NCBI RefSeq assembly: GCF_947497045.1
Contig: NZ_CANMEU010000002.1
Span: forward strand, 574,819 to 638,818
Reading direction: 5' to 3'
DNA length: 64,000 bases
From: an uncultured Tateyamaria sp.
GTDB taxonomy: Bacteria; Pseudomonadota; Alphaproteobacteria; Rhodobacterales; Rhodobacteraceae
Within the stretch, counting starts at the first letter, position 1. The number at the start of each line of letters is the position of its first letter. Shown piece by piece: positions 29,635-39,403 of this stretch. A model generated the notes under the pieces. It did no database searches, was not told where the DNA came from, and worked only from the letters and a program-made list of their open reading frames with translations. The position numbers were made by a program, and so were the translations under genes.

Positions 29635-31032
29635 TCAGAGGCGGCTGGTGACTTCAGCCACGAAATCCTCGCCCCGTCGCTCGAAGCTGTCATATTGATC
29701 AAAGCTCGCCGCCGCAGGGGCCAGCAGCACCACGTCGCCGGGTTCCGCATCCGCCATGGCGGCCTCGACGGCCGCCTTCATCGTACCACACACTTGCGCT
29801 TCGACATCCAGTTGCATGGCGAACTGCGCCGCCTCGCGTCCGATCACATAGGCCTTGCGCACCGACCCTGCCGCCGCCTCAGCCAGCCCGCCAAGCCCGC
29901 CCTCTTTCTGCAACCCGCCGCAAATCCAGCGCACATTCTGAAAGGCGGCCAGCGCCTTGGCCGCGCTGTCCATGTTCGTGGCCTTGCTGTCATTGACATA
30001 GCGCACGCCGTCCGCCTCGGCGATCAGCTGGCTGCGATGTGGCAACCCGGCAAAGGTGCGGAACGCGCCCTCGATCACCTTCGGGGCCACGCCCACCGCG
30101 CGCGCCGCCGCATAGGCCGCGCACGCGTTCTGGTGGTTGTGCGCACCCGGCAATCCGGGGACCTCGCGCAGATCAATCGAAGCCACCTGCCGCCCTTTGC
30201 GGGTTTCCGACAGAAACCCCTTGCGCGCAAAAACCTGCCAGCCGGGGCCGTTCAGCTTGGCCTCGACCGAAACGCGGATCACCCGATCATCGCCGCACCC
30301 TTCGCTCAGTTGGTTGGCGAGATAGCGCCCTTCGGCCTCGTCCACGCCAATCACGGCGCGGTCGGGTCCACCTTCGGAAAAAAGGCGGCGCTTGGCTGCG
30401 AAATACCCCCCCATGCCTGCATGTCGGTCCAGATGATCCGGGCTGAGGTTGGTGAAGACCGCCACATCCGGCGTCAGCGCACGGGCCAGATCGGTCTGAT
30501 AGCTCGACAGCTCCAGCACGATAATTTCACCGTCATGGGGCGTATCCAGATCAAGCACCCCACGCCCGATATTGCCAGCCAGTTGGCTGGGCCGGCCCGC
30601 GACCTCCATGATGTGATGGAGCAACGCGGACGTAGTGGATTTGCCGTTCGATCCGGTGACCGCGATCACGCGCGGGGGCGTGTCGAGCGCGCTCGATTCC
30701 GGGGTGGCAAAGGATTGAAAGAACAGCCCGATGTCGTTGTCGACCGGGACACCGGCGGCGAGGGCCGCAGCCACCACCTGGTTGGGTGTGGGGTAAAGGT
30801 GCGGGATGCCGGGGCTGACGATCAGCCGGGCGATGTCATCGAAGGCGTTTTGTTTTTTGAGGTCGGTGCAGGCGAACCCTTCGGCTTCCGCCACCGCCCG
30901 CGCGTCCGGATTGTCATCCCAGCAAATGGGCTGCGCCCCGCCTGCGGCGAGCGCGCGTGCCGCCGACAGCCCTGAGCGCCCGAGCCCCAATACGGCGACG
31001 CGTGCGCCTGTGAGGCCTCGCACCGGGATCAT
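29635..31032 (-). CDS. murD: UDP-N-acetylmuramoyl-L-alanine--D-glutamate ligase MurD
   Basis: MurD adds D-Glu to UDP-MurNAc-L-Ala. The start at 31032 ([21 protein letters not shown]) gives 465 residues; upstream in-frame ATGs fall inside the repeat-bearing gap after mraY. ATP loop GSNGKST (127-133), the [24 protein letters not shown] central motif and the C-terminal [22 protein letters not shown] are all present. It lies 91 nt after mraY; that gap holds a palindrome and a repeat. Confidence 0.97.
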   Translation of the reverse strand: MIPVRGLTGARVAVLGLGRSGLSAARALAAGGAQPICWDDNPDARAVAEAEGFACTDLKKQNAFDDIARLIVSPGIPHLYPTPNQVVAAALAAGVPVDNDIGLFFQSFATPESSALDTPPRVIAVTGSNGKSTTSALLHHIMEVAGRPSQLAGNIGRGVLDLDTPHDGEIIVLELSSYQTDLARALTPDVAVFTNLSPDHLDRHAGMGGYFAAKRRLFSEGGPDRAVIGVDEAEGRYLANQLSEGCGDDRVIRVSVEAKLNGPGWQVFARKGFLSETRKGRQVASIDLREVPGLPGAHNHQNACAAYAAARAVGVAPKVIEGAFRTFAGLPHRSQLIAEADGVRYVNDSKATNMDSAAKALAAFQNVRWICGGLQKEGGLGGLAEAAAGSVRKAYVIGREAAQFAMQLDVEAQVCGTMKAAVEAAMADAEPGDVVLLAPAAASFDQYDSFERRGEDFVAEVTSRL

Positions 31033-31060
31033 AAGGGCGCGCCTTTGGTCCGGGTGGAAA

Positions 31061-31078
31061 CGAGGGGCCAGCCCCTCG
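31061..31078. repeat. Palindrome before the GTATTTTTGG repeat
   Basis: CGAGGGGC, two bases, GCCCCTCG: a perfect 8-bp inverted repeat in the mraY-murD gap, immediately next to the 27-nt repeat. The 56.2-kb copy has a comparable GGGGC/GCCCC hairpin in the same relative place, so hairpin plus tail may be one unit. Confidence 0.5.
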
Positions 31079-31082
31079 CGCT

Positions 31083-31109
31083 CCCCGCGGTATTTTTGGT
31101 CAAAAGAAG
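31083..31109 (+). repeat. 27-nt dispersed intergenic repeat, copy A
   Basis: The sequence CCCCGCGGTATTTTTGG plus TCAAAAGAAG recurs without change at 56251-56277 and in degenerate form near 9171 and 43998. All copies lie between genes. Here it is after the mraY stop on the opposite strand. It may be a mobile or transcription-end element; its function is unknown. Confidence 0.7.
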
Positions 31110-31123
31110 GGGCGAGGCGCGCA

Positions 31124-32206
31124 TTACCGCACCTTGAGTGTGGCAAGGCCGATCATGGCGAGGATAAGTGCGATGATCCAGAACCGGATCACGATCTGCG
31201 GCTCGGCCCAGCCCTTTTTTTCGTAGTGATGGTGGATCGGAGCCATGAGGAAGGCGCGCTTTCCGGTCCGTTTGAAATAGATCACCTGGATCATCACGCT
31301 GAGCGCTTCGGCCACGAATACGCCACCAACGATGGCGAATACGATTTCATGTTTGGCGGCCACTGCGATTGCGCCAAGCGCGCCCCCAAGGGCCAGTGAG
31401 CCTGTATCCCCCATGAACACAGCCGCCGGAGGGGCGTTGTACCACAGGAACCCGAGCCCCCCACCGATGATCCCCATCGTGAACACCAGCAACTCGCCTG
31501 TGCCGGGCACATAGTGCAGCCCAAGGTCTTCGGTAAAGTCCACACGCCCCACCACATAGGCGATCACCCCAAGCGTGCCCGCCGCGATCATCACCGGCAT
31601 GATCGCCAATCCATCCAGCCCGTCCGTCAGGTTCACCGCATTGGCCGAGCCCACGATCACGATGATCGAGAAGGGGATGAACATGAGGCCGAGATTGATC
31701 AGCACATCCTTGAACACCGGTACGGCCAATTGGCTTTGCAGCCCATCAGGGTGCGCCAGAGTGGAGAGGTAGGCCGCAATCGCCGCAATCAGAAAGCCCA
31801 GAAGCAGACGCACCCGGCCAGACACGCCCGCCGTCGTCTGTTTGGACACTTTGGCATAATCATCCGCAAATCCGATGAGGGCGAAAGACAGCGTGACCCC
31901 CAGAACGATCCACACAAATGGATTGTCCAGCCGCGCCCAAAGCAAGGTGGATGTGACCAGCGCGCCCACGATCAGCAGCCCGCCCATGGTCGGCGTGCCG
32001 GCCTTGGCAAAGTGCCCCTCGGGGCCATCATCGCGGATCGGCTGGCCTTTGCCCTGACGCCGACGCAGCACGTTGATCAGGGGTCGCCCAAAGATGAACC
32101 CGAACAAAAGTGCCGTCAGAAACGCGCCCCCGGCGCGGAACGTGATATAGCGGAACAGGTTGAAAAAATCCCCGCCATCGGAAAGTGCCGTCAACCAATA
32201 GAGCAT
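31124..32206 (-). CDS. mraY: Phospho-MurNAc-pentapeptide transferase MraY
   Basis: MraY is the integral membrane enzyme that makes lipid I from UDP-MurNAc-pentapeptide and undecaprenyl phosphate. 360 residues, about ten helices. Catalytic Asp-Asp lies in [17 protein letters not shown] (115-116), a further motif in [14 protein letters not shown], and the cytoplasmic [15 protein letters not shown] loop is complete. Full length; start 11 nt after murF's end. Confidence 0.98.
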   Translation of the reverse strand: MLYWLTALSDGGDFFNLFRYITFRAGGAFLTALLFGFIFGRPLINVLRRRQGKGQPIRDDGPEGHFAKAGTPTMGGLLIVGALVTSTLLWARLDNPFVWIVLGVTLSFALIGFADDYAKVSKQTTAGVSGRVRLLLGFLIAAIAAYLSTLAHPDGLQSQLAVPVFKDVLINLGLMFIPFSIIVIVGSANAVNLTDGLDGLAIMPVMIAAGTLGVIAYVVGRVDFTEDLGLHYVPGTGELLVFTMGIIGGGLGFLWYNAPPAAVFMGDTGSLALGGALGAIAVAAKHEIVFAIVGGVFVAEALSVMIQVIYFKRTGKRAFLMAPIHHHYEKKGWAEPQIVIRFWIIALILAMIGLATLKVR

Positions 32207-32217
32207 TGCTGCTGTCC

Positions 32218-33666
32218 CTACTCATTATCTTGTGGGTCTGCGCCCGTTGCCCCCGGATGGCCCATTTTGCGGATCGCGTCAACGATCTGCGCGAGTTTCA
32301 TGCTGAGCGAGCCCTTGACCAGCACAACATCGCCGCTGTCGAGGCGACGGGCCACGCGGGGTGCCATCTCGGCTGCGGTTTCGGCCCACATCCCCTGTTT
32401 TTGCGCCGGAAGGGCTTCGTGCAGGTTTTGCATGAGCGGGCCGATGCAGTGGATCGTATCGAGCGCCGCGACCGCGTCCAATTCGGCCAGTTCGGCGTGC
32501 ATGTCCGGCCCGTCGGGGCCAAGTTCTTTCATATCGCCCACAAATGCGATGCGTCGCCCCTTGCTGACCCGCCCGATATCATGGGTCACCTGGGCCGCCG
32601 CCAGAACGTCGAGCGAGGCCGCCATGGAGGTCGGGTTGGCGTTGTAGCTGTCGTCGATCAGCTCCAGCGTGAGGTGGGTTTCGACCGGGTCCAGCGTGAT
32701 GATTTCGCGCGCCCCACGTCCCTCATAGGGAGTCCAACGGCCCAGAGATTGCGCAGCCAGCGCCAGATCCGCGCCCAATGCCTCTGCGGCGGCCAAAGCC
32801 CCGAGCCCGTTCATGGCGAAATGTTTGCCCACCGCGCCGACCTTGAACAGCAACGGCTGGCCATGGGCTTCGGCCCTCACGATTGTGGTATCCTGTTGCA
32901 GATCGACGGATTTCAGAACGAAATCAAAGCCGTGTTCCCCGAACCCGATGTCGCGACGTTTCGCATCATGGGCCTTGGCCTGAAGGATCGCAGCCGTCGA
33001 GCAGTCGTTGTTCAGCACCGCCGTGCCCCCATATTCGAGCCCTTCGATGATCGACGCCTTTTCCAGCGCGATCCCTTCGATGTTGTCGAACGCCTCAAGA
33101 TGGGCGGCGGCCACGGTGGTGACCATCGCCACATGAGGCCGCGCAAGCTTGGCCAATGGTGCGATTTCGCCGGGGTGGTTCATCCCGATCTCGATCACCG
33201 CATATTCGGTATCGGCGGGCATCCGCGCCAACGTCAGCGGCACCCCCCAGTGGTTGTTGTAGCTGGCCACAGAGGCGTGGGTGCGCCCCTGATCCGACAG
33301 GATCGCGCGCATCATTTCCTTGGTCGAGGTCTTGCCAACCGAGCCTGTGATCGCCACCACCTGTGCGTCTGTGCGAGCACGAGCCGCAGCACCGAGCGTT
33401 TCCAATGCGGCAAGGACATCAGGCACGACCAGCAAGGGCGCATCATCGGCAACGTCTTGAGGCACATGGTTCACAAGGGCCGCCCCGGCCCCGGCGTTGA
33501 GCGCTGCGGCAACGAAATCATGCCCGTCGCGTGCCGCCTGCAAGGCCACGAAAAGGTCGCCCGGTTGCAGGGTGCGCGTGTCGATGGAGACGCCGGTTAC
33601 GCTCCAGTCTCGGGTATTGCGTCCGCCTGTTGCAGCGGCAGCGTCGGTCGAGGTCCAAAGGCTCAT
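32218..33666 (-). CDS. murF: UDP-MurNAc-tripeptide--D-Ala-D-Ala ligase MurF
   Basis: MurF adds D-Ala-D-Ala to UDP-MurNAc-tripeptide. 482 residues; N-terminal domain with [21 protein letters not shown] loop GSVGKTS (108-114), [19 protein letters not shown] and the C-terminal [10 protein letters not shown] and KGSLSMKLA motifs. The start overlaps the murE stop by 4 nt, so the two are coupled. Confidence 0.97.
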   Translation of the reverse strand: MSLWTSTDAAAATGGRNTRDWSVTGVSIDTRTLQPGDLFVALQAARDGHDFVAAALNAGAGAALVNHVPQDVADDAPLLVVPDVLAALETLGAAARARTDAQVVAITGSVGKTSTKEMMRAILSDQGRTHASVASYNNHWGVPLTLARMPADTEYAVIEIGMNHPGEIAPLAKLARPHVAMVTTVAAAHLEAFDNIEGIALEKASIIEGLEYGGTAVLNNDCSTAAILQAKAHDAKRRDIGFGEHGFDFVLKSVDLQQDTTIVRAEAHGQPLLFKVGAVGKHFAMNGLGALAAAEALGADLALAAQSLGRWTPYEGRGAREIITLDPVETHLTLELIDDSYNANPTSMAASLDVLAAAQVTHDIGRVSKGRRIAFVGDMKELGPDGPDMHAELAELDAVAALDTIHCIGPLMQNLHEALPAQKQGMWAETAAEMAPRVARRLDSGDVVLVKGSLSMKLAQIVDAIRKMGHPGATGADPQDNE

Positions 33667-35138
33667 GTCAGTCGTCCCTCCAGCGCAGCGACGGCCACGC
33701 TTGCCTGTTCTGCGTCGTCAAAAGGCAGCACATCGTCGCCTACAATCTGCCCGACTTCATGGCCCTTGCCCGCGATCAGCAGCGCGTCGCCGGGTTCGAG
33801 CATGTCAACCGCGCGCAGGATCGCCTCGGCCCGGTCGCCCACTTCGGTGGCATCGGGGCAGCCTTCCATCACGGCGGCGCGGATCGACGCAGGGTCTTCG
33901 CTGCGCGGATTGTCGTCGGTCACGAACACCACATCGGCGTGCTGCGCGGCGGCCTGCCCCATCAAGGGGCGCTTGGCCGCATCGCGGTCCCCGCCTGCGC
34001 CCACGATGGTCACAAGTTTGCCCATGACATGCGGGCGCATCGCCGACAGGGCCGTGGCCACCGCGTCAGGCGTGTGGGCGTAATCGACAAAGACCGCCGC
34101 ACCGTTTTCGCGCCGTGCGGCAAGTTGCATACGGCCTCGCACGGTATCAAGATACGGCAATGTTTCGAACACCCGCGCAGGCTCCGCACCGCAGGCGATC
34201 ACGAGGCCGCACGCCAGCATCACGTTGTCGGCCTGAAAGCCCCCGATCAAAGGCAGGCGTGCCGTATAAGCCTTGCCTGCGTACTCAAAGCGCACATCCT
34301 GCCCCGTCGCATCAAAGCGTTGCGCCGACAGGTGCAGATCGCCCCCGTCCCGGCCTACGCTCAACACGGTCTGGCCCCGCGCACGCGCGATGGCGGCCAT
34401 GTCCACACCGCGCGCATCGTCCATATTGATCACTGCCGTACCGTCTTCGGGCAGTACCCGCGCGAACAGGCCCGCCTTGGCATCGAAATAGGCCTCGAAG
34501 GTGTGGTGATAATCAAGATGGTCCTGGGTGAAATTGGTGAACCCGGCGGCCTTCAGCATCACCCCGTCAAGGCGGCGCTGATCAAGCCCGTGGGAGGATG
34601 CCTCCATCGCGGCGTGAGTGATTCCGTTGGCGGCGGCCTCCGCCAGCGTGCGGTGCAGCGTGATCGGCTCGGGCGTGGTGTGGGCGAGCGGCGCAGACCA
34701 TGCCCCCTCGACTCCGGTGGTGCCGAGGTTGACGGCTGCCAGGTCCATCTCGACCCAGATCTGGCGCACGAAGGTGGACACCGACGTCTTGCCATTGGTG
34801 CCGGTGACTGCGACCATCGTTTCGGGCTGGCCGCCAAACCAAAGCGCGGCGGTACGGCTGAGCGCCTCGCGCGGGGCGTCCGCAATCACCACTGCGATAC
34901 CGTCGAGCACATCAGCGGCGATCTCGGCTCCTTCGGCATCCGTCAGCACGGCCACGGCCCCCATGCGCACCGCATATTGGATGAATTCGGCCCCATGCAC
35001 CCGCGCACCGGGCATGGCGGCAAACAGGACCCCGTCCCTGACCTCGCGGCTGTCCACGGCAATGCCGGTGATGTCCGGATTTGCCCCACCGCGGGCGGTC
35101 AGACCCAAGGTTGAAAGTGATCGTGTCTGCGCACCCAT
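33663..35138 (-). CDS. murE: UDP-MurNAc-dipeptide--meso-diaminopimelate ligase MurE
   Basis: MurE adds the third residue to the stem peptide. 491 residues from the ATG at 35138; an ATG at 35177 would add 13 residues. ATP loop GTNGKTS (113-119), the carbamylated-Lys region and, near the C-terminus, the DNPR motif (FVTDDNPRSEDPASI), which indicates meso-diaminopimelate rather than lysine. Separated from ftsI by about 40 nt. Confidence 0.97.
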   Translation of the reverse strand: MGAQTRSLSTLGLTARGGANPDITGIAVDSREVRDGVLFAAMPGARVHGAEFIQYAVRMGAVAVLTDAEGAEIAADVLDGIAVVIADAPREALSRTAALWFGGQPETMVAVTGTNGKTSVSTFVRQIWVEMDLAAVNLGTTGVEGAWSAPLAHTTPEPITLHRTLAEAAANGITHAAMEASSHGLDQRRLDGVMLKAAGFTNFTQDHLDYHHTFEAYFDAKAGLFARVLPEDGTAVINMDDARGVDMAAIARARGQTVLSVGRDGGDLHLSAQRFDATGQDVRFEYAGKAYTARLPLIGGFQADNVMLACGLVIACGAEPARVFETLPYLDTVRGRMQLAARRENGAAVFVDYAHTPDAVATALSAMRPHVMGKLVTIVGAGGDRDAAKRPLMGQAAAQHADVVFVTDDNPRSEDPASIRAAVMEGCPDATEVGDRAEAILRAVDMLEPGDALLIAGKGHEVGQIVGDDVLPFDDAEQASVAVAALEGRLT

Positions 35139-35178
35139 ATCTGCTTTGGCCTTTTTTGGCTCGGGTGCGCACGGCACC

Positions 35179-36966
35179 TCAGTTGCTGCTGGTGAGCGTT
35201 ATATCAGCCAGTCTGCCCGGTTCAACGGTTGGCCGCAGACCCAGGAGCGGGGCGATGCGTCCGATCATCTCGGCCGCGACGGGCACGGCCGTCCACCCGG
35301 CGGTGCGGCGCGGCTTGTCGCCAGATGTCTCGACCGGTTCGTCCAGCGTCACCACGAGCACGTATTTGGGATCATGCGCAGGGAAGAGGGTGGCGAAGGT
35401 GGCAATCACCTTGTCCTCGTAATACCCGCCGCGCGGCTTGGGTTTGTCGGCGGTGCCCGTCTTGCCGCCCACCGCATAGCCGGGCACTTCGCCCATGCTG
35501 GCCGTGCCAGAAGTCACTACCGCACGCAGCATATCGCGCGCCGCATTGGCAGCACCCGTGCTCATCACCCGTTCCTTGGTTTGAGGGCCGGTCTGTTTGA
35601 GGATGGTCGGGTCCACCTTGAAGCCGCCATTGGCGATGGCCGCGTAGCCCGCCGCCAGATGCATCGGCGAGGTGGACAGCCCGTGACCATAGCTGATCGT
35701 GACCGCACTGAGATCGGTCCAGCGTTTGGGCAACAGCGGCTTGCCGGTGCGCGCCTCGAAAATCTCGAACGGGGTCGCGTCGAAAAAGCCGAGGGATTTC
35801 AGAAATTCCTGCTGGCGCTTCACACCGATCTGCAAGGCCATGCGACCCGTCCCCCGGTTCGAGGATTTGACGATGATGTCACTGACGCTCAGCTTGCCGT
35901 AGTTCTTGTTGCGGAATTCACCTATAGGAAAGCCGCCCACGCGCATCGGACCAGAGGTATCGATGACGGTCGAGGGGGACACGAGGCCCAGCTCGATGGC
36001 CTGCGCGGCGGCAAATATCTTGAAAGTCGAGCCCAACTCATACACCCCCTGCACTGATCGGTTGAACAGCGGGCTGTCGCTTTGATCGCCCTTGGTGGCC
36101 GGGCGGGGGCGATTGTTGGGATCGAAATTGGGCAGGCTCACGACTGAAATCACCTCGCCCGTGTGTACATCCATCAGAACGGAGGTCGCACCCTTGGCGT
36201 TCATAATCTTCATGCCGCCATAAAGCACGCGTTCGGAGGCCGCCTGCACTGTCAGGTCCAGCGACAACTCAAGCGGGTTTTGTCCGTTGGCGGGATCGCG
36301 CAGATAGTCGTCAAACTGCTTTTCAACGCCTGCAACGCCGATAACCTCAGCCGCGCTCACGCCTTCCTTGCCAAAGGACGCACCACCCAGCACATGGGCG
36401 GCCAGCGTGCCGTTGGGATAAAGGCGCATGTCGCGGGGGCCGAACAACAGGCCGGGATCGCCGATTTCATGCACCAATTGCATCTGTTCAGGGCTGATTT
36501 TCTTCTTGATCCACAGGAACTTGCGCTTGCCGGTGAACTGTTTGATCAGGTCCGCCTCTTTGAGGTCGGGAAACACGGCTGCCAGCCCCTTGGCCGAGGC
36601 CACCGGGTCCACCATGTGGGGTGGTTGGGCATACAGCGCGTGGGTTTCGAAATTCGTGGCCAGCAGATGCCCGTTGCGATCCACAATGTCGGCGCGCGAG
36701 GCCGAAATGGCGGCCCCTTGGGCGGCGGTGCGCGGCTCGACCGGCTCGGATGTTGCCAGCATGCCCATGCGTAGGCCCACAACGCCAAAGGCGCAGAAAA
36801 AGAACAGGCCCAGCACCAAAAGCCGCCCTTCGGCGCGTTGACGGGCGTGATCGCGCATGTCCTCGTGACGGGCGCGGATGTTTTCGCGTTCAATCGCGTC
36901 CGGATTTTCGCCAGCTTCGCGGGCCGGCAGGATACGGGCCAGCGGGCGCAAGGGGGTGCGGATCAT
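35179..36966 (-). CDS. ftsI: Septal transpeptidase FtsI (PBP3)
   Basis: FtsI cross-links septal peptidoglycan and works with FtsW. 595 residues: a cytoplasmic Arg/Glu-rich N-terminus of about 47 residues, one membrane helix (49-70), the dimerisation/pedestal domain, then the transpeptidase with STFK (313-316, catalytic Ser), SSN (368-370) and KTGT (502-505). All beta-lactam-family motifs are intact. Its start overlaps the ftsL stop by 4 nt. Confidence 0.97.
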   Translation of the reverse strand: MIRTPLRPLARILPAREAGENPDAIERENIRARHEDMRDHARQRAEGRLLVLGLFFFCAFGVVGLRMGMLATSEPVEPRTAAQGAAISASRADIVDRNGHLLATNFETHALYAQPPHMVDPVASAKGLAAVFPDLKEADLIKQFTGKRKFLWIKKKISPEQMQLVHEIGDPGLLFGPRDMRLYPNGTLAAHVLGGASFGKEGVSAAEVIGVAGVEKQFDDYLRDPANGQNPLELSLDLTVQAASERVLYGGMKIMNAKGATSVLMDVHTGEVISVVSLPNFDPNNRPRPATKGDQSDSPLFNRSVQGVYELGSTFKIFAAAQAIELGLVSPSTVIDTSGPMRVGGFPIGEFRNKNYGKLSVSDIIVKSSNRGTGRMALQIGVKRQQEFLKSLGFFDATPFEIFEARTGKPLLPKRWTDLSAVTISYGHGLSTSPMHLAAGYAAIANGGFKVDPTILKQTGPQTKERVMSTGAANAARDMLRAVVTSGTASMGEVPGYAVGGKTGTADKPKPRGGYYEDKVIATFATLFPAHDPKYVLVVTLDEPVETSGDKPRRTAGWTAVPVAAEMIGRIAPLLGLRPTVEPGRLADITLTSSN

Positions 36967-37319
36967 GGCTGCTGCTCCTCTTCCTCAAGCTCACCGGACA
37001 CCTCGACTGCGTTTTCGAGGATCAGCGCAGGTGGGGCTGGATAGGCGACCTCGTCCACACGCCCAAACTGGTCGGGGCGGAAGGGCAACAGGCCAAGGCG
37101 ATCAAAGTTGATGTCGGCCAGATCGCGCAGCCGGTCGGGGCGGTTCAGATAGGCCCATTCAGCGCGCAACACAGCCAGACGGGAATGGGTGATGCGTATG
37201 TCGCGGTGCAACTGGTCGGTTTTGGCAAGCGACTCTTGCGTCGCGTAATTCTCGCGGTAGGCCCAAAAGGCCAGACCGATCACGGCCAGTGTCGTCAATA
37301 TATAAAGTATGGTGCGCAT
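36963..37319 (-). CDS. ftsL: Cell division protein FtsL
   Basis: 118 residues, a bitopic protein: short cytoplasmic start ([21 protein letters not shown], membrane helix), then a leucine-zipper-like coiled coil (ESLAKTDQLHRDIRITHSRLAVLRAEWAYL) and an acidic C-tail with a run of Glu. FtsL joins FtsB and FtsQ in activating FtsWI. Typically small and poorly conserved, so the call rests on size, topology and position between rsmH and ftsI. Confidence 0.92.
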   Translation of the reverse strand: MRTILYILTTLAVIGLAFWAYRENYATQESLAKTDQLHRDIRITHSRLAVLRAEWAYLNRPDRLRDLADINFDRLGLLPFRPDQFGRVDEVAYPAPPALILENAVEVSGELEEEEQQP

Positions 37320-38284
37320 CAGAGCGTCCCCTTGATCTGCGGCATTCCAATGGATTTTGCGTCAATATCCCCCGCCGGGGCGTCCGTGCGGGTCGCGATG
37401 CGCAACTTGGCTGAGCGGCTGCGCGGATTGGCGGCAAGTTCGGCCGCATCCGGACCAATGGCCTTGCGGCTTTTGACGGTGAATTGGGCGGCAGTTTTCG
37501 TGGTCTCGGGGGCATAGCGGTTGGCATTGGCCTGCTTGCCCGCCCGCGCGGTGAGGAAGCGTTTGACCATGCGGTCCTCGACCGAATGAAAGGTGACAAC
37601 AGCCAGCTTGCCACCTTCTGCCAGCGCACGTTCAGCGGCCATAAGCCCCTGATAAAGCTCACCATATTCATTATTCACCGCAATGCGCAGCGCCTGAAAA
37701 CTCCGCGTTGCAGGATGGGACTGTCCGGGCTTGGGGCGCGGCAGGCATTTTTCGACCACCCTAGCCAGTTCAAGCGTGGTGGTGACGGGGCGCGCCGCAA
37801 TGATGGCCCGCGCGATTCGCCGGCTGGCGCGCTCTTCACCGTAGTGGAACAGGATATCGGCGAGGGTTTCTTCCTCGGCGCTGTTCACGATATCGGAGGC
37901 GGACGGGCCGTCCTGGCTCATCCGCATGTCAAGGGGGCCGTCCTTCATAAAGGAAAACCCCCGACCTGCCTGATCCAGTTGCATGGAACTGACACCAAGG
38001 TCGAGAACCACGCCGTCCAGACCATCAGCATAGGCATCAAGGTTGGAAAATACGCCAGGCTGCATGACCAGCCGGTCGCCGTATGCGATCGCCCAATCGA
38101 CGGCCATGTCAAAGGCGAGCGGGTCACGATCCACGGCGATCACCTGTTCGGCCCCGGCCTCAAGCAAGGCGCGGGTATAGCCACCAGCCCCGAACGTGCC
38201 ATCCAGCCAACGCCCCTCAATAGGCGCACAATGCGACAGGATCGCGTCGATCAGTACCGGTATATGTGGCCCCCCAGCCGACAT
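37319..38284 (-). CDS. rsmH: 16S rRNA m4C1402 methyltransferase RsmH (MraW)
   Basis: RsmH methylates N4 of C1402 in 16S rRNA. I start at 38284 ([17 protein letters not shown]), 321 residues; the open frame upstream belongs to a frame of mraZ. SAM motif [34 protein letters not shown], the [19 protein letters not shown] region and the C-terminal [13 protein letters not shown] are all present. It begins 2 nt after the mraZ stop. Confidence 0.97.
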   Translation of the reverse strand: MSAGGPHIPVLIDAILSHCAPIEGRWLDGTFGAGGYTRALLEAGAEQVIAVDRDPLAFDMAVDWAIAYGDRLVMQPGVFSNLDAYADGLDGVVLDLGVSSMQLDQAGRGFSFMKDGPLDMRMSQDGPSASDIVNSAEEETLADILFHYGEERASRRIARAIIAARPVTTTLELARVVEKCLPRPKPGQSHPATRSFQALRIAVNNEYGELYQGLMAAERALAEGGKLAVVTFHSVEDRMVKRFLTARAGKQANANRYAPETTKTAAQFTVKSRKAIGPDAAELAANPRSRSAKLRIATRTDAPAGDIDAKSIGMPQIKGTL

Positions 38285-38285
38285 T

Positions 38286-38777
38286 TCAGCCCATGTCCCC
38301 GTCAAGATAGACGGATGGATCAAGATCCGGGTCGAACCCGTCATCATCGAGGGCTGCGATGCTCGCGTCATAGGCTTCGGGCCGCCAGATCTCGAACGTA
38401 TCCCCGGAAGAGACGAAGCGGGCCATGCCATCCAGCCCGATCTTGTCGCGCAACTTGGCGGGCAACACAATGCGGCCCGTGTCATCCACAACCGTCTCGA
38501 TGGATTGCGCGCTATACAGCCGCTCCATCGCCTTGCGCTTGGCCGAGCCGCGGGGATGTTTGGAAATCTTGTCGTCGACCTCGTCCATCGCCTCGATGGT
38601 GAAGCCTTCAAGAAAGGCGCGGGTGTCGCCGCCATAGACAATGATGATGCGCGGCGGCAGGCCGTCGGTCCAGTCCGGGTCGCCCGCTTCGATCACACGA
38701 CGAAACGAGGCCGGGATAGACACCCTGCCCTTCGCGTCCACCTTGTGGTCGCTTTCGCCTCTGAACCTGCGTGCCAC
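38286..38777 (-). CDS. mraZ: Transcriptional repressor MraZ
   Basis: MraZ is the SpoVT/AbrB-fold DNA-binding repressor that starts the dcw operon and binds TGGG-type boxes upstream of itself. 163 residues with two swapped-hairpin repeats: [16 protein letters not shown] (12-27) and [22 protein letters not shown] (about 94-115). The start is a GTG (38777), preceded by the AAAGGGACGGG ribosome region. The matching operator lies about 450 nt upstream at 39225-39249, so a long leader is transcribed. Confidence 0.95.
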   Translation of the reverse strand: MARRFRGESDHKVDAKGRVSIPASFRRVIEAGDPDWTDGLPPRIIIVYGGDTRAFLEGFTIEAMDEVDDKISKHPRGSAKRKAMERLYSAQSIETVVDDTGRIVLPAKLRDKIGLDGMARFVSSGDTFEIWRPEAYDASIAALDDDGFDPDLDPSVYLDGDMG

Positions 38778-38840
38778 CGTTTGGCCCGTCCCTTTTTAAC
38801 GTCAGCACATGATCCCCATCCGTGCTGTAGAAATGGAAAC

Positions 38841-38874
38841 GGCGGGTTGATCTGCTGCCACTGATCAACCCGCC
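38841..38874 (-). terminator. Perfect 12-bp hairpin in the mraZ leader, partial terminator candidate
   Basis: GGCGGGTTGATC, a 10-nt loop, and GATCAACCCGCC: 12 bp without mismatch. In the direction of transcription (minus) it is followed by GTTTCCATTTCT, T-rich but interrupted, as expected of an inefficient terminator. It lies 64 nt before the mraZ start codon. An attenuator or RNA-processing signal in the dcw leader is the best reading. Confidence 0.65.
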
Positions 38875-39161
38875 GCCCTCGTCCCGACTTGCGGGATGTC
38901 CAGCTGCGCGCGCCACCTGGGGGGATGTCTGCTCGCTCGCGCGCCGGATCTCTGGTCTGATGAAAGCGAGGTGCCTGTATGAAACCTGCTAGAGTTTTGT
39001 TGTCTGCGTGGGGTCGTTTGCTGCCCCGTGTCTCGTTCTCATCTGATGCATTAGGGATGCCATGGGATAACATGGTACGCAATGGTTTTTTGAGGAGTCA
39101 TTGAAGTGCAATGGGATGAAGTCGGCCATATCCAACACCTTAAAGGCTGTAATTTTCAGCC

Positions 39162-39189
39162 TATTTAAGCCTATAAGGTTATCGGTCAA
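39162..39189 (-). promoter_or_regulatory. Candidate sigma70 promoter in the dcw leader
   Basis: On the minus strand, TTGACC (39189-39184), a 16-nt spacer and TAAATA (39167-39162) make a good housekeeping promoter pair, inside an AT-rich patch. It lies downstream of the MraZ boxes. It may be the main dcw promoter or a second one. Confidence 0.4.
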
Positions 39190-39224
39190 ACTGTAGCCAC
39201 TATATGTTGTGCTCACCTTTGCAC

Positions 39225-39249
39225 GCCCAGCTTATCCCACATTTTCCCA
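39225..39249 (-). promoter_or_regulatory. MraZ operator: three TGGG boxes, 10-nt period
   Basis: Reading the minus strand: TGGGA (39249-39245), 5 nt, TGGGA (39239-39235), 5 nt, TGGGC (39229-39225). This is the known MraZ-binding array (TGGGN repeats with 5-nt spacers). The exact period puts all three boxes on one helix face. A -10-like CTATAT on the minus strand (39265-39260) stands 10 nt upstream of the first box, so the array would cover the first transcribed bases. Confidence 0.8.
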
Positions 39250-39403
39250 AAAAAATGCGATATAGGGCGCAGTTTTTTGTACGTTTATGCTTTGTTCTTA
39301 AGCTATTTTCATCAAAAACACGCGATTCACTCGAATTTGATTCGAATCTAACGGCCAGACGCAGCCTATTGCCCATGAATTCCCATGGGCTTGGCAACCA
39401 CGG

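Larger units (their letters stand above)
38832..39252 (-). ncRNA. UpsM-like leader RNA of the dcw operon (candidate)
   Basis: In Rhodobacter sphaeroides the mraZ leader yields an abundant small RNA, UpsM, by partial termination. Here the same design is visible: an operator with candidate promoter at 39225-39265, a leader of about 400 nt without a credible gene, and a hairpin with T-rich tail at 38841-38874 upstream of mraZ. The 5' end is uncertain: a second promoter-like pair (TTGACC at 39184-39189, 16 nt, TAAATA at 39162-39167, minus strand) would give a shorter RNA starting near 39155. The RNA itself is not proven. Confidence 0.5.

Noticed and set aside
32185..36057. Three overlapping plus-strand frames over murF, murE and ftsI (up to 632 residues)
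   Set aside because: Shadows of the dcw genes, with the repeated His/Arg/Gly composition typical of antisense reading in GC-rich DNA.
38778..39403. RNase P RNA gene upstream of mraZ
   Set aside because: The conserved P4 sequence (GAGGAAAGTCC type) is absent on both strands.
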